Assembly (NCBI GenBank): GCA_002412495.1
Contig: DHVE01000064.1
Location: 1-18,419, forward strand
Length of the DNA: 18,419 nt
Reading direction: 5' to 3'
Origin: Betaproteobacteria bacterium UBA5216
GTDB lineage: Bacteria; Pseudomonadota; Gammaproteobacteria; Burkholderiales; SG8-41
Part shown: piece by piece, positions 7,796-15,207 of the stretch
Position numbering within the stretch: the first letter of the stretch is position 1
Layout of the letters: every line of letters starts with the position of its first letter
Program-made: the position numbers and the translations under genes
Notes under the pieces: generated by a model
The model's database searches: none
The model's input: the letters and a program-made list of their open reading frames with translations, nothing else
Told to the model about the DNA's origin: nothing

Positions 7796-9253
7796 TCAGC
7801 GGCTCGCGGTGGTAACAGTCGTTCCCAACACCTCGTTGTAGGTCAGCAGCCGCCCGCCGATTTTGGCAGCGTGGGCTTGCGCATCTTTTTTCAGCAGAAA
7901 TGGAACGGCTTGGGCCTGTTTGCCATCTTTATCACTAAAGGCATAAAACGCCTTGTCGGCGAATACCTTAATGCCCAATCCGTGGTCATAGAGATAAACA
8001 GCACGCAGCTTTTTTCCCTCCCCATTGTATTTGCGTACCCCGAGCAGGGTGCAACCCTGCGAACTAAAGGGAACGATTTCCCCGCCTTCCAGCCAGATTT
8101 CGCCGCCTTCGCGCGGCCGGGTAATTGCCGCATTGCATACCGGATCCTTGCCTGTGACCTCGTAATTCGACAGCGATGTCAACTGCTTGTCGTAGTCCAG
8201 ACCGCGTTCCTTGAACGCCTGCCTGACGTACTTGTCATTCACCCATGCTTGAACGTTAAATTCTTTCATCCGGCCCAATCCGCGCAGCACATCCGCGCCA
8301 ATGGCTATGGTTTCCAGCCATTTGGGTTTGATCGTGGGGTCGAGTGTATGAATGCCGCCTGGCCCCAGAAACACGTAGGCAACTTCCTTCTCGATTTTGG
8401 TCCACTCTTCTATTTTCTCGGATGCAAGTTTCGGATTCTTCCGTACCCATTCGTTCGCCTCCATCAGCGCTTTGATGTAAGCCACTACAATTTCGGCGTG
8501 TTGTTCGGCAAAATCCTTGCGCACAACTACCCCGTGAAATGTAGGTACTTTCGTCTCTGCGCCATCAAATATTTTTCGGGCAAATCCGCGATAGGGCAAG
8601 AGTTCCGCGAACGGCACAAAATTGGCGTGGCCGTCCAGGCGCTTCTCCTGCAAATTGGTGGTGCCGACTTCCGGACTTTGATTTGCAAGATTCCAGAAGT
8701 TTTCTGGCCAGCCACGGGTTTTCATCGCCTGTAATAACATGCCGTGCGCCGCTGAACCAAAGGGCACTGACACGTTTTTCCCTTTCAGGTCTTCCAGCGC
8801 GTAAAACGGCGAATCCTTGTGTACCACCAGACCATTACCCGCGCCATGGGCGTTGTAGGCGATGATGGCCACTAACTGTGTCTCGTTCTTCGATTGCTGG
8901 CCGGTCGCGCCATTTACCAGCAACGGGTAATCTCCCATCATGCCGATATGAATCCGATTGGCCATCATACCGTTGGTGACCGGTGGACCCGACGTGAAAT
9001 TTTGCCAGTCGATCTTGTAGCTGGCGTTTTGATACTTGCCGCTTTTGGGCAGGTGCTTTTCAAGAAGCTTCATTTCCTTGATCACAATCCCGCCGGTAAC
9101 GGTATTGGTCGTGGTGTTCTGCGTGCCAATGCCGATTTCGATGATTTGCGCGGCCGATGTAATTGGCAGCGACAACACGCCGGCAATTGCACTACATGCC
9201 AACCAGCACAACGCGCCACGGGATTTATCTGACAGCCGATGAACCAGTTTCAT
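7796..9253 (-). CDS. Periplasmic ABC substrate-binding protein fused to a NosL-like domain
   Basis: At 485 residues this is about 150 longer than a normal SsuA/TauA/NrtA binding protein. Residues 1-35 form a Sec signal peptide with cleavage near ITSA-AQ, with no lipobox at that site. Residues 36-355 have the NitT/TauT-type periplasmic binding fold, seen in MMANRIHIGMMGDYP, LEDLKGKNVSVPFGSAAH and WVNDKYVRQAF. Residues 365-475 resemble NosL/NosL-like copper-binding domains: KDPVCNAAI (C373), EIVPFSSQGC (C401), a VYLYDH strand, a KAFYAF motif, VPFLLKKDAQAHA and a closing GGRLLTYNEVL. The fusion suggests that ligand capture is tied to a metal- or thiol-binding function in the periplasm. A strong Shine-Dalgarno sequence (AAGGAGGG) 7 nt before the ATG at 9253 fixes the start. 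The substrate is unknown; a sulfonate or similar small molecule is the family-based guess. Confidence 0.85.
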   Translation of the reverse strand: MKLVHRLSDKSRGALCWLACSAIAGVLSLPITSAAQIIEIGIGTQNTTTNTVTGGIVIKEMKLLEKHLPKSGKYQNASYKIDWQNFTSGPPVTNGMMANRIHIGMMGDYPLLVNGATGQQSKNETQLVAIIAYNAHGAGNGLVVHKDSPFYALEDLKGKNVSVPFGSAAHGMLLQAMKTRGWPENFWNLANQSPEVGTTNLQEKRLDGHANFVPFAELLPYRGFARKIFDGAETKVPTFHGVVVRKDFAEQHAEIVVAYIKALMEANEWVRKNPKLASEKIEEWTKIEKEVAYVFLGPGGIHTLDPTIKPKWLETIAIGADVLRGLGRMKEFNVQAWVNDKYVRQAFKERGLDYDKQLTSLSNYEVTGKDPVCNAAITRPREGGEIWLEGGEIVPFSSQGCTLLGVRKYNGEGKKLRAVYLYDHGLGIKVFADKAFYAFSDKDGKQAQAVPFLLKKDAQAHAAKIGGRLLTYNEVLGTTVTTASR

Positions 9254-9303
9254 GCTAACGCCCTCCTTAAGATTAATACGTTAAAACCAAAAAAATCAAT
9301 TGA

Positions 9304-9630
9304 TTACCGTTCCTTCAGCTGCGCCAGCTTGGGCGCAATTCCCGACCAACGTGCTGCATCCGGCAAAGGCTCTCGCCGCTCCGTCAGTACCGGCCAACGC
9401 TGCGAATAGCGAGCATTAAGTTCAATGAAATGTTGCTGATTCGCAGGCACGGCGCTCGCTTCAAAAATGGCGTTTTCCGGACATTCATCCACGCACAGCG
9501 TGCAGTCGATGCAGTCCTCGGGATTGATCACCAGAAAATTAGGTCCCTCGTGAAAACAATCCACCGGGCAGACTTCGACACAATCCGTGTATTTGCAATC
9601 GATACAACCTTCCGTCACAACGTAAGCCAT
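9304..9630 (-). CDS. fdxA: FdxA-type seven-iron ferredoxin
   Basis: A 108-residue ferredoxin with one [3Fe-4S] and one [4Fe-4S] cluster, by comparison with Azotobacter FdI/FdxA. C9, C17 and C50 would bind the 3Fe cluster and C21, C40, C43 and C46 the 4Fe cluster. The motifs CIDCKYTDCVEVCPVDCF and CIDCTLCVDECP are typical, as is GPNFLVINPEDC. The start at ATG 9630 is chosen because GGAG lies 9 nt upstream and the sequence then begins MAYVVTE like other FdxA proteins; an earlier in-frame ATG at 9663 has no ribosome site. It lies between the HEAT gene and the binding-protein gene, so it probably serves the AprBA-like pair or the large oxidoreductase of the same operon rather than being a housekeeping copy. 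Confidence 0.9.
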   Translation of the reverse strand: MAYVVTEGCIDCKYTDCVEVCPVDCFHEGPNFLVINPEDCIDCTLCVDECPENAIFEASAVPANQQHFIELNARYSQRWPVLTERREPLPDAARWSGIAPKLAQLKER

Positions 9631-9669
9631 CGGCAATTTCTCCATTTGTCTGACTGTCACCATGCGGCA

Positions 9670-10623
9670 CTATTTCGTGATCGATGCCAATGCAAGCAGC
9701 GCCAGTTTTCGCACATCCGGATCAGCATCCTGACGCGCCTTTTGCAGTGCGGGTATTGCCTTGGCATCTCCGATCTCCCCCAACGCAATGGCGGACTCCT
9801 TGCGTACATTGCTAATCGTGTGTGCCAGCGCCTCGCAAAGGGCGCCAACGGCTTCACGCGCCTTCATGCGCCCGAGGCTGCGTATTGCGCATATCCGCAC
9901 TTGCCAATAGCTATCCTCCATTGCGCATATCAGCTTATCCACCGCATCGCGCGGCTTAACCTTTCCCAACGTGCTGGCGGCTTCTTCGCGCACCTGCCAC
10001 GACGAATCTTTCAGTGCATGCGTCAAGGCAGGCACCACTTGTTCGCCCGTGGCATATCCCAAGGCACCCACCGCGGCTCGGCGCACATCGGCATCGGGGT
10101 CGTTCATTGCGATGCGGGTCAACTCTCCCAGACCAGCGGGATTCTTGAGATAGCCCACAACGGCAATCGCTTCGCGCCGAACGCGTTCATTGGCATCCTG
10201 AAGTGCGGCAAGCGCCGCATCAAACACGCCCGCCACGCGCAGTTCCCGCAACGCGCGAAAAGCGGCCGCCCGCGTGAAGGGGTCGGTGTCTGTAACATAG
10301 GGAACGATGTGCGAACTCATGGCGGGATCCTTGAGTTCGGAAAGTGACAAGGCAGCCGCTTCACGCACAGCGTTGTCTGCATCGCGCAGGGCCGCAGCGA
10401 GCGCACGGACGATAGCATCCTCTTCAATGCCCTCCAGCGCCCTGGCTGCTTCGGCACGCACGGGGGCCGCGGTATCCGTCAAAGCGGCAAGCGCCAGCGC
10501 CACGAAGTCATCTTCGTCACAGTAAGGCAGTTCCATCACGGCAATACGCCGTACTTCAGCGTCGTTATCCGTAAGTCGGGCGCGGTAACTTAGCGGCGTG
10601 GTATTCAAGGCAGTAGCACTCAT
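9670..10623 (-). CDS. HEAT-repeat (EZ-type) protein
   Basis: Nearly the whole 317-residue chain is an array of ten HEAT-like repeats of about 31 residues. Each carries a D-x-x-V-R-x-x-A-x-x-A-L core, such as DAEVRRIAV, DNAVREAAA, NERVRREAI, DADVRRAAV, SWQVREEAA and DPDVRKLAL. Proteins of this type (for example the CpcE/PBS-lyase repeat family) act as binding scaffolds or cofactor-attachment helpers and are normally not enzymes alone. Its position between the AprB-like and FdxA genes suggests a partner or assembly factor for these Fe-S/flavin proteins (inference). ATG 10623 is preferred over the adjoining GTG at 10626 because GGAGG is then 5 nt upstream. No signal peptide is seen, so it is probably cytoplasmic. 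Confidence 0.88.
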   Translation of the reverse strand: MSATALNTTPLSYRARLTDNDAEVRRIAVMELPYCDEDDFVALALAALTDTAAPVRAEAARALEGIEEDAIVRALAAALRDADNAVREAAALSLSELKDPAMSSHIVPYVTDTDPFTRAAAFRALRELRVAGVFDAALAALQDANERVRREAIAVVGYLKNPAGLGELTRIAMNDPDADVRRAAVGALGYATGEQVVPALTHALKDSSWQVREEAASTLGKVKPRDAVDKLICAMEDSYWQVRICAIRSLGRMKAREAVGALCEALAHTISNVRKESAIALGEIGDAKAIPALQKARQDADPDVRKLALLALASITK

Positions 10624-10635
10624 CACAGCCTCCGG

Positions 10636-10869
10636 CTAGCGCAGCAAATAAGGGATATCCACGCGCACCGCACCCGTGGGGCAGTCCTGCTCGCACGGCA
10701 TGCAGTACCAACACTCGTCAAACTTCATATAGGCTTTTCCCTTGAGCATATCGATGGCCAGCACGTCAAGCGGACACACATCCACACACACGGTGCATCC
10801 CTTGTGGGCAATACATTTTTCTTCATCAATAGTGACCGGCACGCTGGTCCGGCTCATGGCAAGTGGCAT
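10636..10869 (-). CDS. AprB-like 2x[4Fe-4S] ferredoxin
   Basis: A 77-residue ferredoxin with two clusters: C19-x5-C25-x2-C28-x3-C32-Pro and C53-x2-C56-x2-C59-x3-C63-Pro. The second motif, KFDECWYCMPCEQDCPTGAV, with its C-W-x-C and aromatic residues, resembles the beta subunit of dissimilatory APS reductase (AprB), and the expanded first spacing is also AprB-like. It lacks AprB's long C-terminal tail, so it is a minimal version. The neighbouring upstream gene is an AprA-like flavoprotein, 15 nt away, so the two probably form a heterodimer in which this subunit passes electrons to or from FAD. AGGAG lies 6 nt before the ATG at 10869. Direction of electron flow and substrate are unknown. Confidence 0.88.
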   Translation of the reverse strand: MPLAMSRTSVPVTIDEEKCIAHKGCTVCVDVCPLDVLAIDMLKGKAYMKFDECWYCMPCEQDCPTGAVRVDIPYLLR

Positions 10870-10884
10870 AGTCTTCTCCTCGGA

Positions 10885-12615
10885 TTAGGTGGATTGCGCC
10901 GGGGCTACCACCCGCAGGCGCTGATAGGCGGTTTTTTCTTCTTCATCAAGCGCAAACAAATAGGGCTCTACAGGTTTCTTGAAACTGGTCATGCCGTCCT
11001 CCCCTTCCTTGCGCAAATGGCAGTGGGTAAACCACTCGGCATCGTTGCGTTGTGGAAAGTCAACTCGATTGTGGTACAGGCCCCAGCGGCTCTCTTCCCG
11101 AAACAGGGACGCATGTGCCGCCATACGCGCGCAGTCGTGTATTACTTGCACCTCCATTGCCCGCATCAGTTCGTGTGGATTTTCGGCGGACAGGTTGTTG
11201 ATGTCGTCCGCGATCTCGGCAAAACGCTCCAGCGCAAGCGTCATTTTCCGCGTGGCCTTGGGCGGCTGCAGATAGTCGTTGACCATGCGCCTGAGTTTGT
11301 ATTCCACCTGACTGGGTGGCAGGCCGCCGGTGCGCGCCATCGGTGCCGACACGCGCTGCACTTCCGCATCTATGCGGTTTTGATCGACCGCACCGCCTTC
11401 GTGCTGCGAGCAATAGTCAGCGGCATTGGTGCCCGCAAACCAGCCATACGTGAACGCACCTAGCATGTAATTGTGTGGCACATTGGCCATGTCCCCAGCC
11501 GCATACAACCCTGGCACCGTGGTTTCCGCCTTCTCGTTGACGTAAACCCCCGATGCACTGTGCCCACTGCAAAACCCGATTTCGGATATGTGCATCTCGA
11601 TCATGCGGCTGCGATAGTTGGTACTGCGGCCTTCGTGAAAGCGACCACGGCTGGGCCGTTCATTCGTATGGAGAATATGCTCTATGGTCTGGATGGTTTC
11701 TTCTGCCAGATGATCGAGCTTGAGAAACACCGGGCCGTTGCCACTCTGGAGTTCGTTATAGAACTCCTGCATCATTTGTCCGCTCCAGTAATCACACTCA
11801 ATAAAGCGATTTCCTTTTGCATTGGCGGTGTAGCCGCCAAACGGGCCCGTTACATACGCGCAGGCCGGGCCGTTGTAATCCTTGATCAACGGATTGATCT
11901 GAAAACACTCGAGGTTGGACAATTCGGCGCCCGCGTGAAACGCCATGCTGTAGCCATCGCCGGCGTTGGTTGGATTTTCGTAAGTGCCAAACAGATAACC
12001 GGATGTCGGCAAGCCTATACGTCCCGCAGCCCCGCAACACAGAATGACTGTTTTGGCACGCACCACGACAAAATCTCCTGACCGGCAATCGAACCCCATC
12101 AGTCCAGCCACCTGCCCTTTGCTATCCATCAGGATACGCGTTGCAACCACGCGATTCGTCACTTCGACGCGAGCACGCTTTAGCTGGCGGTAAAGCACCT
12201 TTTTCATGTGATGCCCTTCCGGCATGGGCAGCACGTAAGAGCCGATGTGGTGAACTTTGCGTACGGCATAGTCGCCCGTTTCGTCCTTCTCAAACTTCAC
12301 GCCCCAGCGATCCAGTTCCTGTATGGTTTTAAAACTATTCGCCGCATAGGCATAGACCGTTGCCTGATTAACTATCCCGTCATTGGCGATGGTGATTTCC
12401 TTGGTGTATTGCTCCGGCGTGGCGTGACCGGGAATGACCGCGTTGTTCAGGCCGTCCATACCCATCGAAATCGCGCCGCTTCGCTTGACATTGGCTTTCT
12501 CCAGCAGCATGACCTTGAGTTTCGGGTTGCGCTCCTTGGCTTTCACGGCCGCCATCGGCCCCGCTGTACCACCGCCGACGACCAGCACGTCCGTCTGCAT
12601 TTCTATGATTTTCAC
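10885..12615 (-). CDS. AprA-like FAD-dependent flavoprotein (fumarate reductase/APS reductase superfamily)
   Basis: A 576-residue FAD enzyme of the SdhA/FrdA/AprA superfamily. The N-terminal dinucleotide fold shows DVLVVGGGTAGPMAAVKA (GGGTAG at 14-19) and LLEKANVKRSGAI, the His/Ser-type flavin contact region also seen in AprA. GDGYSMAFHAGAELSNLE (220-237) and VPGLYAAGDMANVPHNYM (367-384) are further family FAD-binding segments. The paired AprB-like ferredoxin supports an AprA relationship. I could not map the AprA substrate residues, so 'APS reductase' should not be assumed. The GTG at 12615 has AGGAG 7 nt upstream and overlaps the regulator stop (GTGA), so it is preferred to the internal ATG at residue 6. 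It is the first structural gene of the operon and likely catalyses its key redox step. Confidence 0.85.
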   Translation of the reverse strand: MKIIEMQTDVLVVGGGTAGPMAAVKAKERNPKLKVMLLEKANVKRSGAISMGMDGLNNAVIPGHATPEQYTKEITIANDGIVNQATVYAYAANSFKTIQELDRWGVKFEKDETGDYAVRKVHHIGSYVLPMPEGHHMKKVLYRQLKRARVEVTNRVVATRILMDSKGQVAGLMGFDCRSGDFVVVRAKTVILCCGAAGRIGLPTSGYLFGTYENPTNAGDGYSMAFHAGAELSNLECFQINPLIKDYNGPACAYVTGPFGGYTANAKGNRFIECDYWSGQMMQEFYNELQSGNGPVFLKLDHLAEETIQTIEHILHTNERPSRGRFHEGRSTNYRSRMIEMHISEIGFCSGHSASGVYVNEKAETTVPGLYAAGDMANVPHNYMLGAFTYGWFAGTNAADYCSQHEGGAVDQNRIDAEVQRVSAPMARTGGLPPSQVEYKLRRMVNDYLQPPKATRKMTLALERFAEIADDINNLSAENPHELMRAMEVQVIHDCARMAAHASLFREESRWGLYHNRVDFPQRNDAEWFTHCHLRKEGEDGMTSFKKPVEPYLFALDEEEKTAYQRLRVVAPAQST

Positions 12616-13526
12616 TTTTTGACTCCTCTCGGTAGTTTGTTTTGTGCGGTTCCATATGCCCCATTGCGGCGGCCGACCATCATGAAATACTGGAACGCGT
12701 CGCCCCGGTAATACAGATATTCAAAATCAATCGGACGATCACCCGTGGCATGGGTCAGCCGCTCAATGCGCAACACCGGAGACCCTTCGGCCACCGCGAG
12801 CGCCTCGGCGAGCTTTGCGTCCGCGAGCGTGGCATCTATACGCAACTCGGCACGATCCAGACTAAAACCGTAGTCGCTTTCCATGATCAAAAAAATATCC
12901 CGCCGCGGCAGATCTTCCTTGATCAGGCGGCGGCCTATTTCCAGAGGGACATAGGTTATGTCCAGCGATATCGGATTGCGATCAAGATAGCGTATGCGCT
13001 GGATTTCCATGACTTCGGTCTTTTCGTCGACTCGCAGCCGTGCGGCGACATGGCTGCCCGGCCGAATCACGCGATGCCCCAGCACGCGCGAATGCGTTTC
13101 GTGACCCGATGCCGACATGGCTTCGCCAAACCCTTCGAGGCGCATCAGGCTCTGCACTGCCTTTGGTTTAGCGACGAAGGTTCCCTTGCCGTGGATCTTG
13201 AAAATCCGCCCTTCCTTTTGCAAATCATTCAGTGCCTGCCGCACGGTAATGCGACTAACGCCGAACGCTTTCACCATCTCATTTTCGGAGGGCATTTTGC
13301 CGTCGGCAGCAAACGTGCCATCGGCGATGCGAGCGCGCAGCAATTCGCGAATTTGCGAATACAGCGGTACGGGCGATGACGGATTAAAGGTGCCCTGCAA
13401 GGCCTGCGGGAGCGGTTTGGCGATCGACTCGCTTTTAGCGAAGGCCTGAACGTCGGACACGACCGCCGTTAACGGCGAATTCGCGTTGCGCGGTGCAGGT
13501 TCACTGTTTATCACTTGTATCAACAT
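12612..13526 (-). CDS. GntR family transcriptional regulator, HutC/UTRA type
   Basis: A one-component regulator. An N-terminal winged helix-turn-helix runs from PLYSQIRELLRARIADGTF through KMPSENEMVKAFGVSRITVRQAL to KIHGKGTFV. It is followed by a UTRA ligand-binding domain (R-x-L-G-H-R-V, a central EIQRIRYLDRNPISLDITYVP and the closing PIDFEYLYYRGDAFQYFM). HutC-type regulators usually repress and are released by a small effector related to the pathway; the effector here is unknown. The start is uncertain. ATG 13526 lies inside the inverted repeat at 13513-13538 and has no Shine-Dalgarno sequence. TTG 13550 or a GTG further down are alternatives, and about 45 residues precede the DNA-binding domain, more than usual. 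The stop overlaps the flavoprotein start (GTGA), so it heads the operon and is probably autoregulated. Confidence 0.88.
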   Translation of the reverse strand: MLIQVINSEPAPRNANSPLTAVVSDVQAFAKSESIAKPLPQALQGTFNPSSPVPLYSQIRELLRARIADGTFAADGKMPSENEMVKAFGVSRITVRQALNDLQKEGRIFKIHGKGTFVAKPKAVQSLMRLEGFGEAMSASGHETHSRVLGHRVIRPGSHVAARLRVDEKTEVMEIQRIRYLDRNPISLDITYVPLEIGRRLIKEDLPRRDIFLIMESDYGFSLDRAELRIDATLADAKLAEALAVAEGSPVLRIERLTHATGDRPIDFEYLYYRGDAFQYFMMVGRRNGAYGTAQNKLPRGVKK

Positions 13527-13538
13527 TTTGATACAAGT
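13513..13538. promoter_or_regulatory. Perfect inverted repeat, likely GntR operator
   Basis: ACTTGTATCAA (13513-13523) is followed by a 4-nt spacer and its exact reverse complement TTGATACAAGT (13528-13538). The CTTGTAT half-site resembles known HutC-type operators. It sits at the 5' end of the GntR gene and overlaps its candidate ATG, as expected for autoregulation. No second copy was noticed elsewhere in the window, though this was not an exhaustive search. Confidence 0.7.
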
Positions 13539-13826
13539 AATCGCAAGCAACGTGCCAGCTTTGAGACTGATGCCAGCGCTCAGACTTTTATATTTATAAT
13601 CAGAAGATTAGGATATGCAGACCTATTGAGGCATGCGTCTGCTAGACAGTGTTTTCGCACAGTTATTGTGCGGCGCATCGAAAATTCGACCCATTGGGGT
13701 TAGGGAAAATGCAGGCTGACGATACTTGTACTAACGAGTCCAAGCGAAGCTGGTCTCGCGATACGCAGGCGTTGCCGCGCGTGGGATAATCCGCGTGCCG
13801 ATGTCACTATCAAAACATCCCACCGT
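13539..13826. other. Non-coding gap between regulator and small ORF
   Basis: No convincing gene lies here. An AT-rich segment at 13588-13612 could provide a -10 element for the leftward regulator operon (TATAAA on the minus strand), but no good -35 box is visible at the right distance. CGCACA (13656-13661) and TGTGCG (13667-13672) form a 6-bp hairpin with a 5-nt loop; it lacks a T run on either strand, so it is not an intrinsic terminator. The rest has no recognised tRNA, repeat or mobile element. Confidence 0.4.
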
Positions 13827-13967
13827 ATGATGCAGATGTCGCAAACCAGGCGGGCGCTGCTCTGGGCCACAATGGCTTTAATCGTGGCAGTGCTGTGCGT
13901 GCTTGGATTTCGCGGTTACCTGAGCGCGGAAATGCTGCTCAACTTCGCGAATATGTTTTACTGCTAG
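13827..13967 (+). CDS. Small single-span membrane protein (46 aa), hypothetical
   Basis: The ORF starts with two methionines and runs to TAG at 13965-13967. A basic N-terminus (SQTRRALLW) leads into a hydrophobic helix (MALIVAVLCVLGF) and a tail GYLSAEMLLNFANMFYC, a pattern of a short helix ending in Phe-Ala-Asn and a terminal Cys. The topology is that of a small inner-membrane protein with the N-terminus inside. I recall similar short proteins in betaproteobacteria, but their function is unknown. There is no clear ribosome site before any of the three candidate ATGs (13827, 13830, 13836). It is convergent with folD, 42 nt away. It could be spurious. Confidence 0.5.
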   Translation: MMQMSQTRRALLWATMALIVAVLCVLGFRGYLSAEMLLNFANMFYC

Positions 13968-14009
13968 GCGGCAGGCGCAACCGTAACCGCAAGGGCGACC
14001 ATTAGCACT

Positions 14010-14861
14010 TCAAATGCGGATGCGCGCCGCCGCGTTGACGGTATTTTCCACCAGCATCGCCACGGTCATCGGGCCCACGCCGCCGGGCACCGGCGTAATC
14101 CAGCCGGCCACTTCCCTGACTTCGTCGAACGCGACATCGCCCGTGATCTTTCCGCTGGGCAATCGATTAATGCCTACGTCGATGACGGCAGCGCCGGCTT
14201 TCACCATGCCGCGCGTAATCAAACCAGCCCTGCCGGTTGCCACCACGAGAATGTCGGCCTGACGCGTGATGGAGCCGAGATCGGCCGTGCGTGAATTGCA
14301 TACCGTGACCGTGGCGCCACGTCCGATCAGCAACAGCGCAACAGGCTTGCCTACGATGTTACTTCGCCCCACCACCACCGCGTGGCGGCCTTCCACTTGA
14401 ATTTTGGCATGATCGAGCATCACCATCGCAGCGCGCGGGGTACACGGCAAAATGCCTGGCGCGCCTTCCACCAGAGCCCCCAGATTTTGCCAGTTGAAGC
14501 CGTCCACGTCTTTCGCGACAGCAATCGCCTGCGACAGGCGCCGCGCATCCAGATGCTTCGGCACCGGTAGTTGCACAATTATGCCGTGAACGTCAGGGTC
14601 GCGATTCAGCTCGTCGAGCAGCTTCAGCACATCGGCCTCGGTGCTGGACTCGGGCAGATCACGATGGATCGAACGCACGCCCGCCTCGCTGCAGGCTTTT
14701 ACCTTGTTGCGCACATAGATCCGCGAGGCGGGATCGTCACCTACTTGTACCGTGGCCAATCCCGGCTGGATGTCGCGCGCTTGAAGTTCCATAACTTTTT
14801 GTTTTAATTGCTCTATTTTTTCACGGGCCAGACGAGCTCCGTCGATCAACTGCGCAGTCAT
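14010..14861 (-). CDS. folD: FolD bifunctional methylenetetrahydrofolate dehydrogenase/cyclohydrolase
   Basis: Catalyses NADP-linked oxidation of 5,10-methylene-THF and hydrolysis of the resulting methenyl-THF to 10-formyl-THF in the cytoplasm. Its 283 residues match the family length. The catalytic Tyr-x-x-x-Lys is visible as Y49 and K53 in RIYVRNKVKACSEAG. The substrate motif is VQLPVPKH, the nucleotide-binding loop is VVGRSNIVGKPVA, and the signature PVPGGVGPMTVAML lies near the end. The ATG at 14861 is 16 nt after the ftsB stop, so it may be transcribed with the pyrG-kdsA-eno-ftsB group. Confidence 0.97.
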   Translation of the reverse strand: MTAQLIDGARLAREKIEQLKQKVMELQARDIQPGLATVQVGDDPASRIYVRNKVKACSEAGVRSIHRDLPESSTEADVLKLLDELNRDPDVHGIIVQLPVPKHLDARRLSQAIAVAKDVDGFNWQNLGALVEGAPGILPCTPRAAMVMLDHAKIQVEGRHAVVVGRSNIVGKPVALLLIGRGATVTVCNSRTADLGSITRQADILVVATGRAGLITRGMVKAGAAVIDVGINRLPSGKITGDVAFDEVREVAGWITPVPGGVGPMTVAMLVENTVNAAARIRI

Positions 14862-14877
14862 AGGGATTCCGTGTGGC

Positions 14878-15198
14878 TTATTTAGGCGCAGGTTTAACCG
14901 CAGGTGACGTCGGCGGTAAGCTCTGGCCCGGCGTCAGCAATTGAAAAAAAATCTCGTCCTGCTTGATCATACCCATCTCGCTACGCGCCCGCTCTTCGAT
15001 GGCATCAAGCCCCTGCTTGAGATCGCGCACTTCAGCGTCGAGTATGTTGTTACGCGTTTGTAGTTTTGCGTTTTTTTCACGTTGGGATTTGATCTGCTGA
15101 TCGACCTCCCACACACGAAACCAGCTGCCTTTGCCCAACCACAGCGGATACTGTATCAGCGCTATCAGCGCCACCAGTACCAGGCTGAGCACCTTCAT
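14878..15198 (-). CDS. ftsB: Cell division protein FtsB
   Basis: A 106-residue bitopic membrane protein of the divisome that forms the FtsQLB complex. One N-terminal membrane span (VLSLVLVALIALIQYPLWLG) is followed by a periplasmic coiled coil (about residues 30-70, QQIKSQREKNAKLQTRNN) and the conserved EERARSEMGMIKQDEIFF segment typical of FtsB. The last 20 residues are proline-rich and variable. It lies 9 nt downstream of eno, the usual genomic partner of ftsB in proteobacteria. Confidence 0.95.
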   Translation of the reverse strand: MKVLSLVLVALIALIQYPLWLGKGSWFRVWEVDQQIKSQREKNAKLQTRNNILDAEVRDLKQGLDAIEERARSEMGMIKQDEIFFQLLTPGQSLPPTSPAVKPAPK

Positions 15199-15207
15199 AA
15201 GCTCGGT

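Noticed and set aside
10885..12615. True dissimilatory APS reductase alpha subunit (aprA)
   Set aside because: The protein is shorter than typical AprA, the family's substrate-site segments could not be matched, and the AprB-like partner lacks the long AprB tail. Called AprA-like only.
13561..13600. Plus-strand sigma-70 promoter using TTGAGA and TATAAT
   Set aside because: The TATAAT at 13595 is a perfect -10 box, but the spacing to TTGAGA is 28 nt and no other -35 box fits.
13656..13672. Intrinsic terminator
   Set aside because: The 6-bp stem has no T run following it on either strand and no gene ends nearby.
13515..13703. 62-residue plus-strand ORF in the gap
   Set aside because: It starts inside the palindrome, has no ribosome site and no recognisable features.
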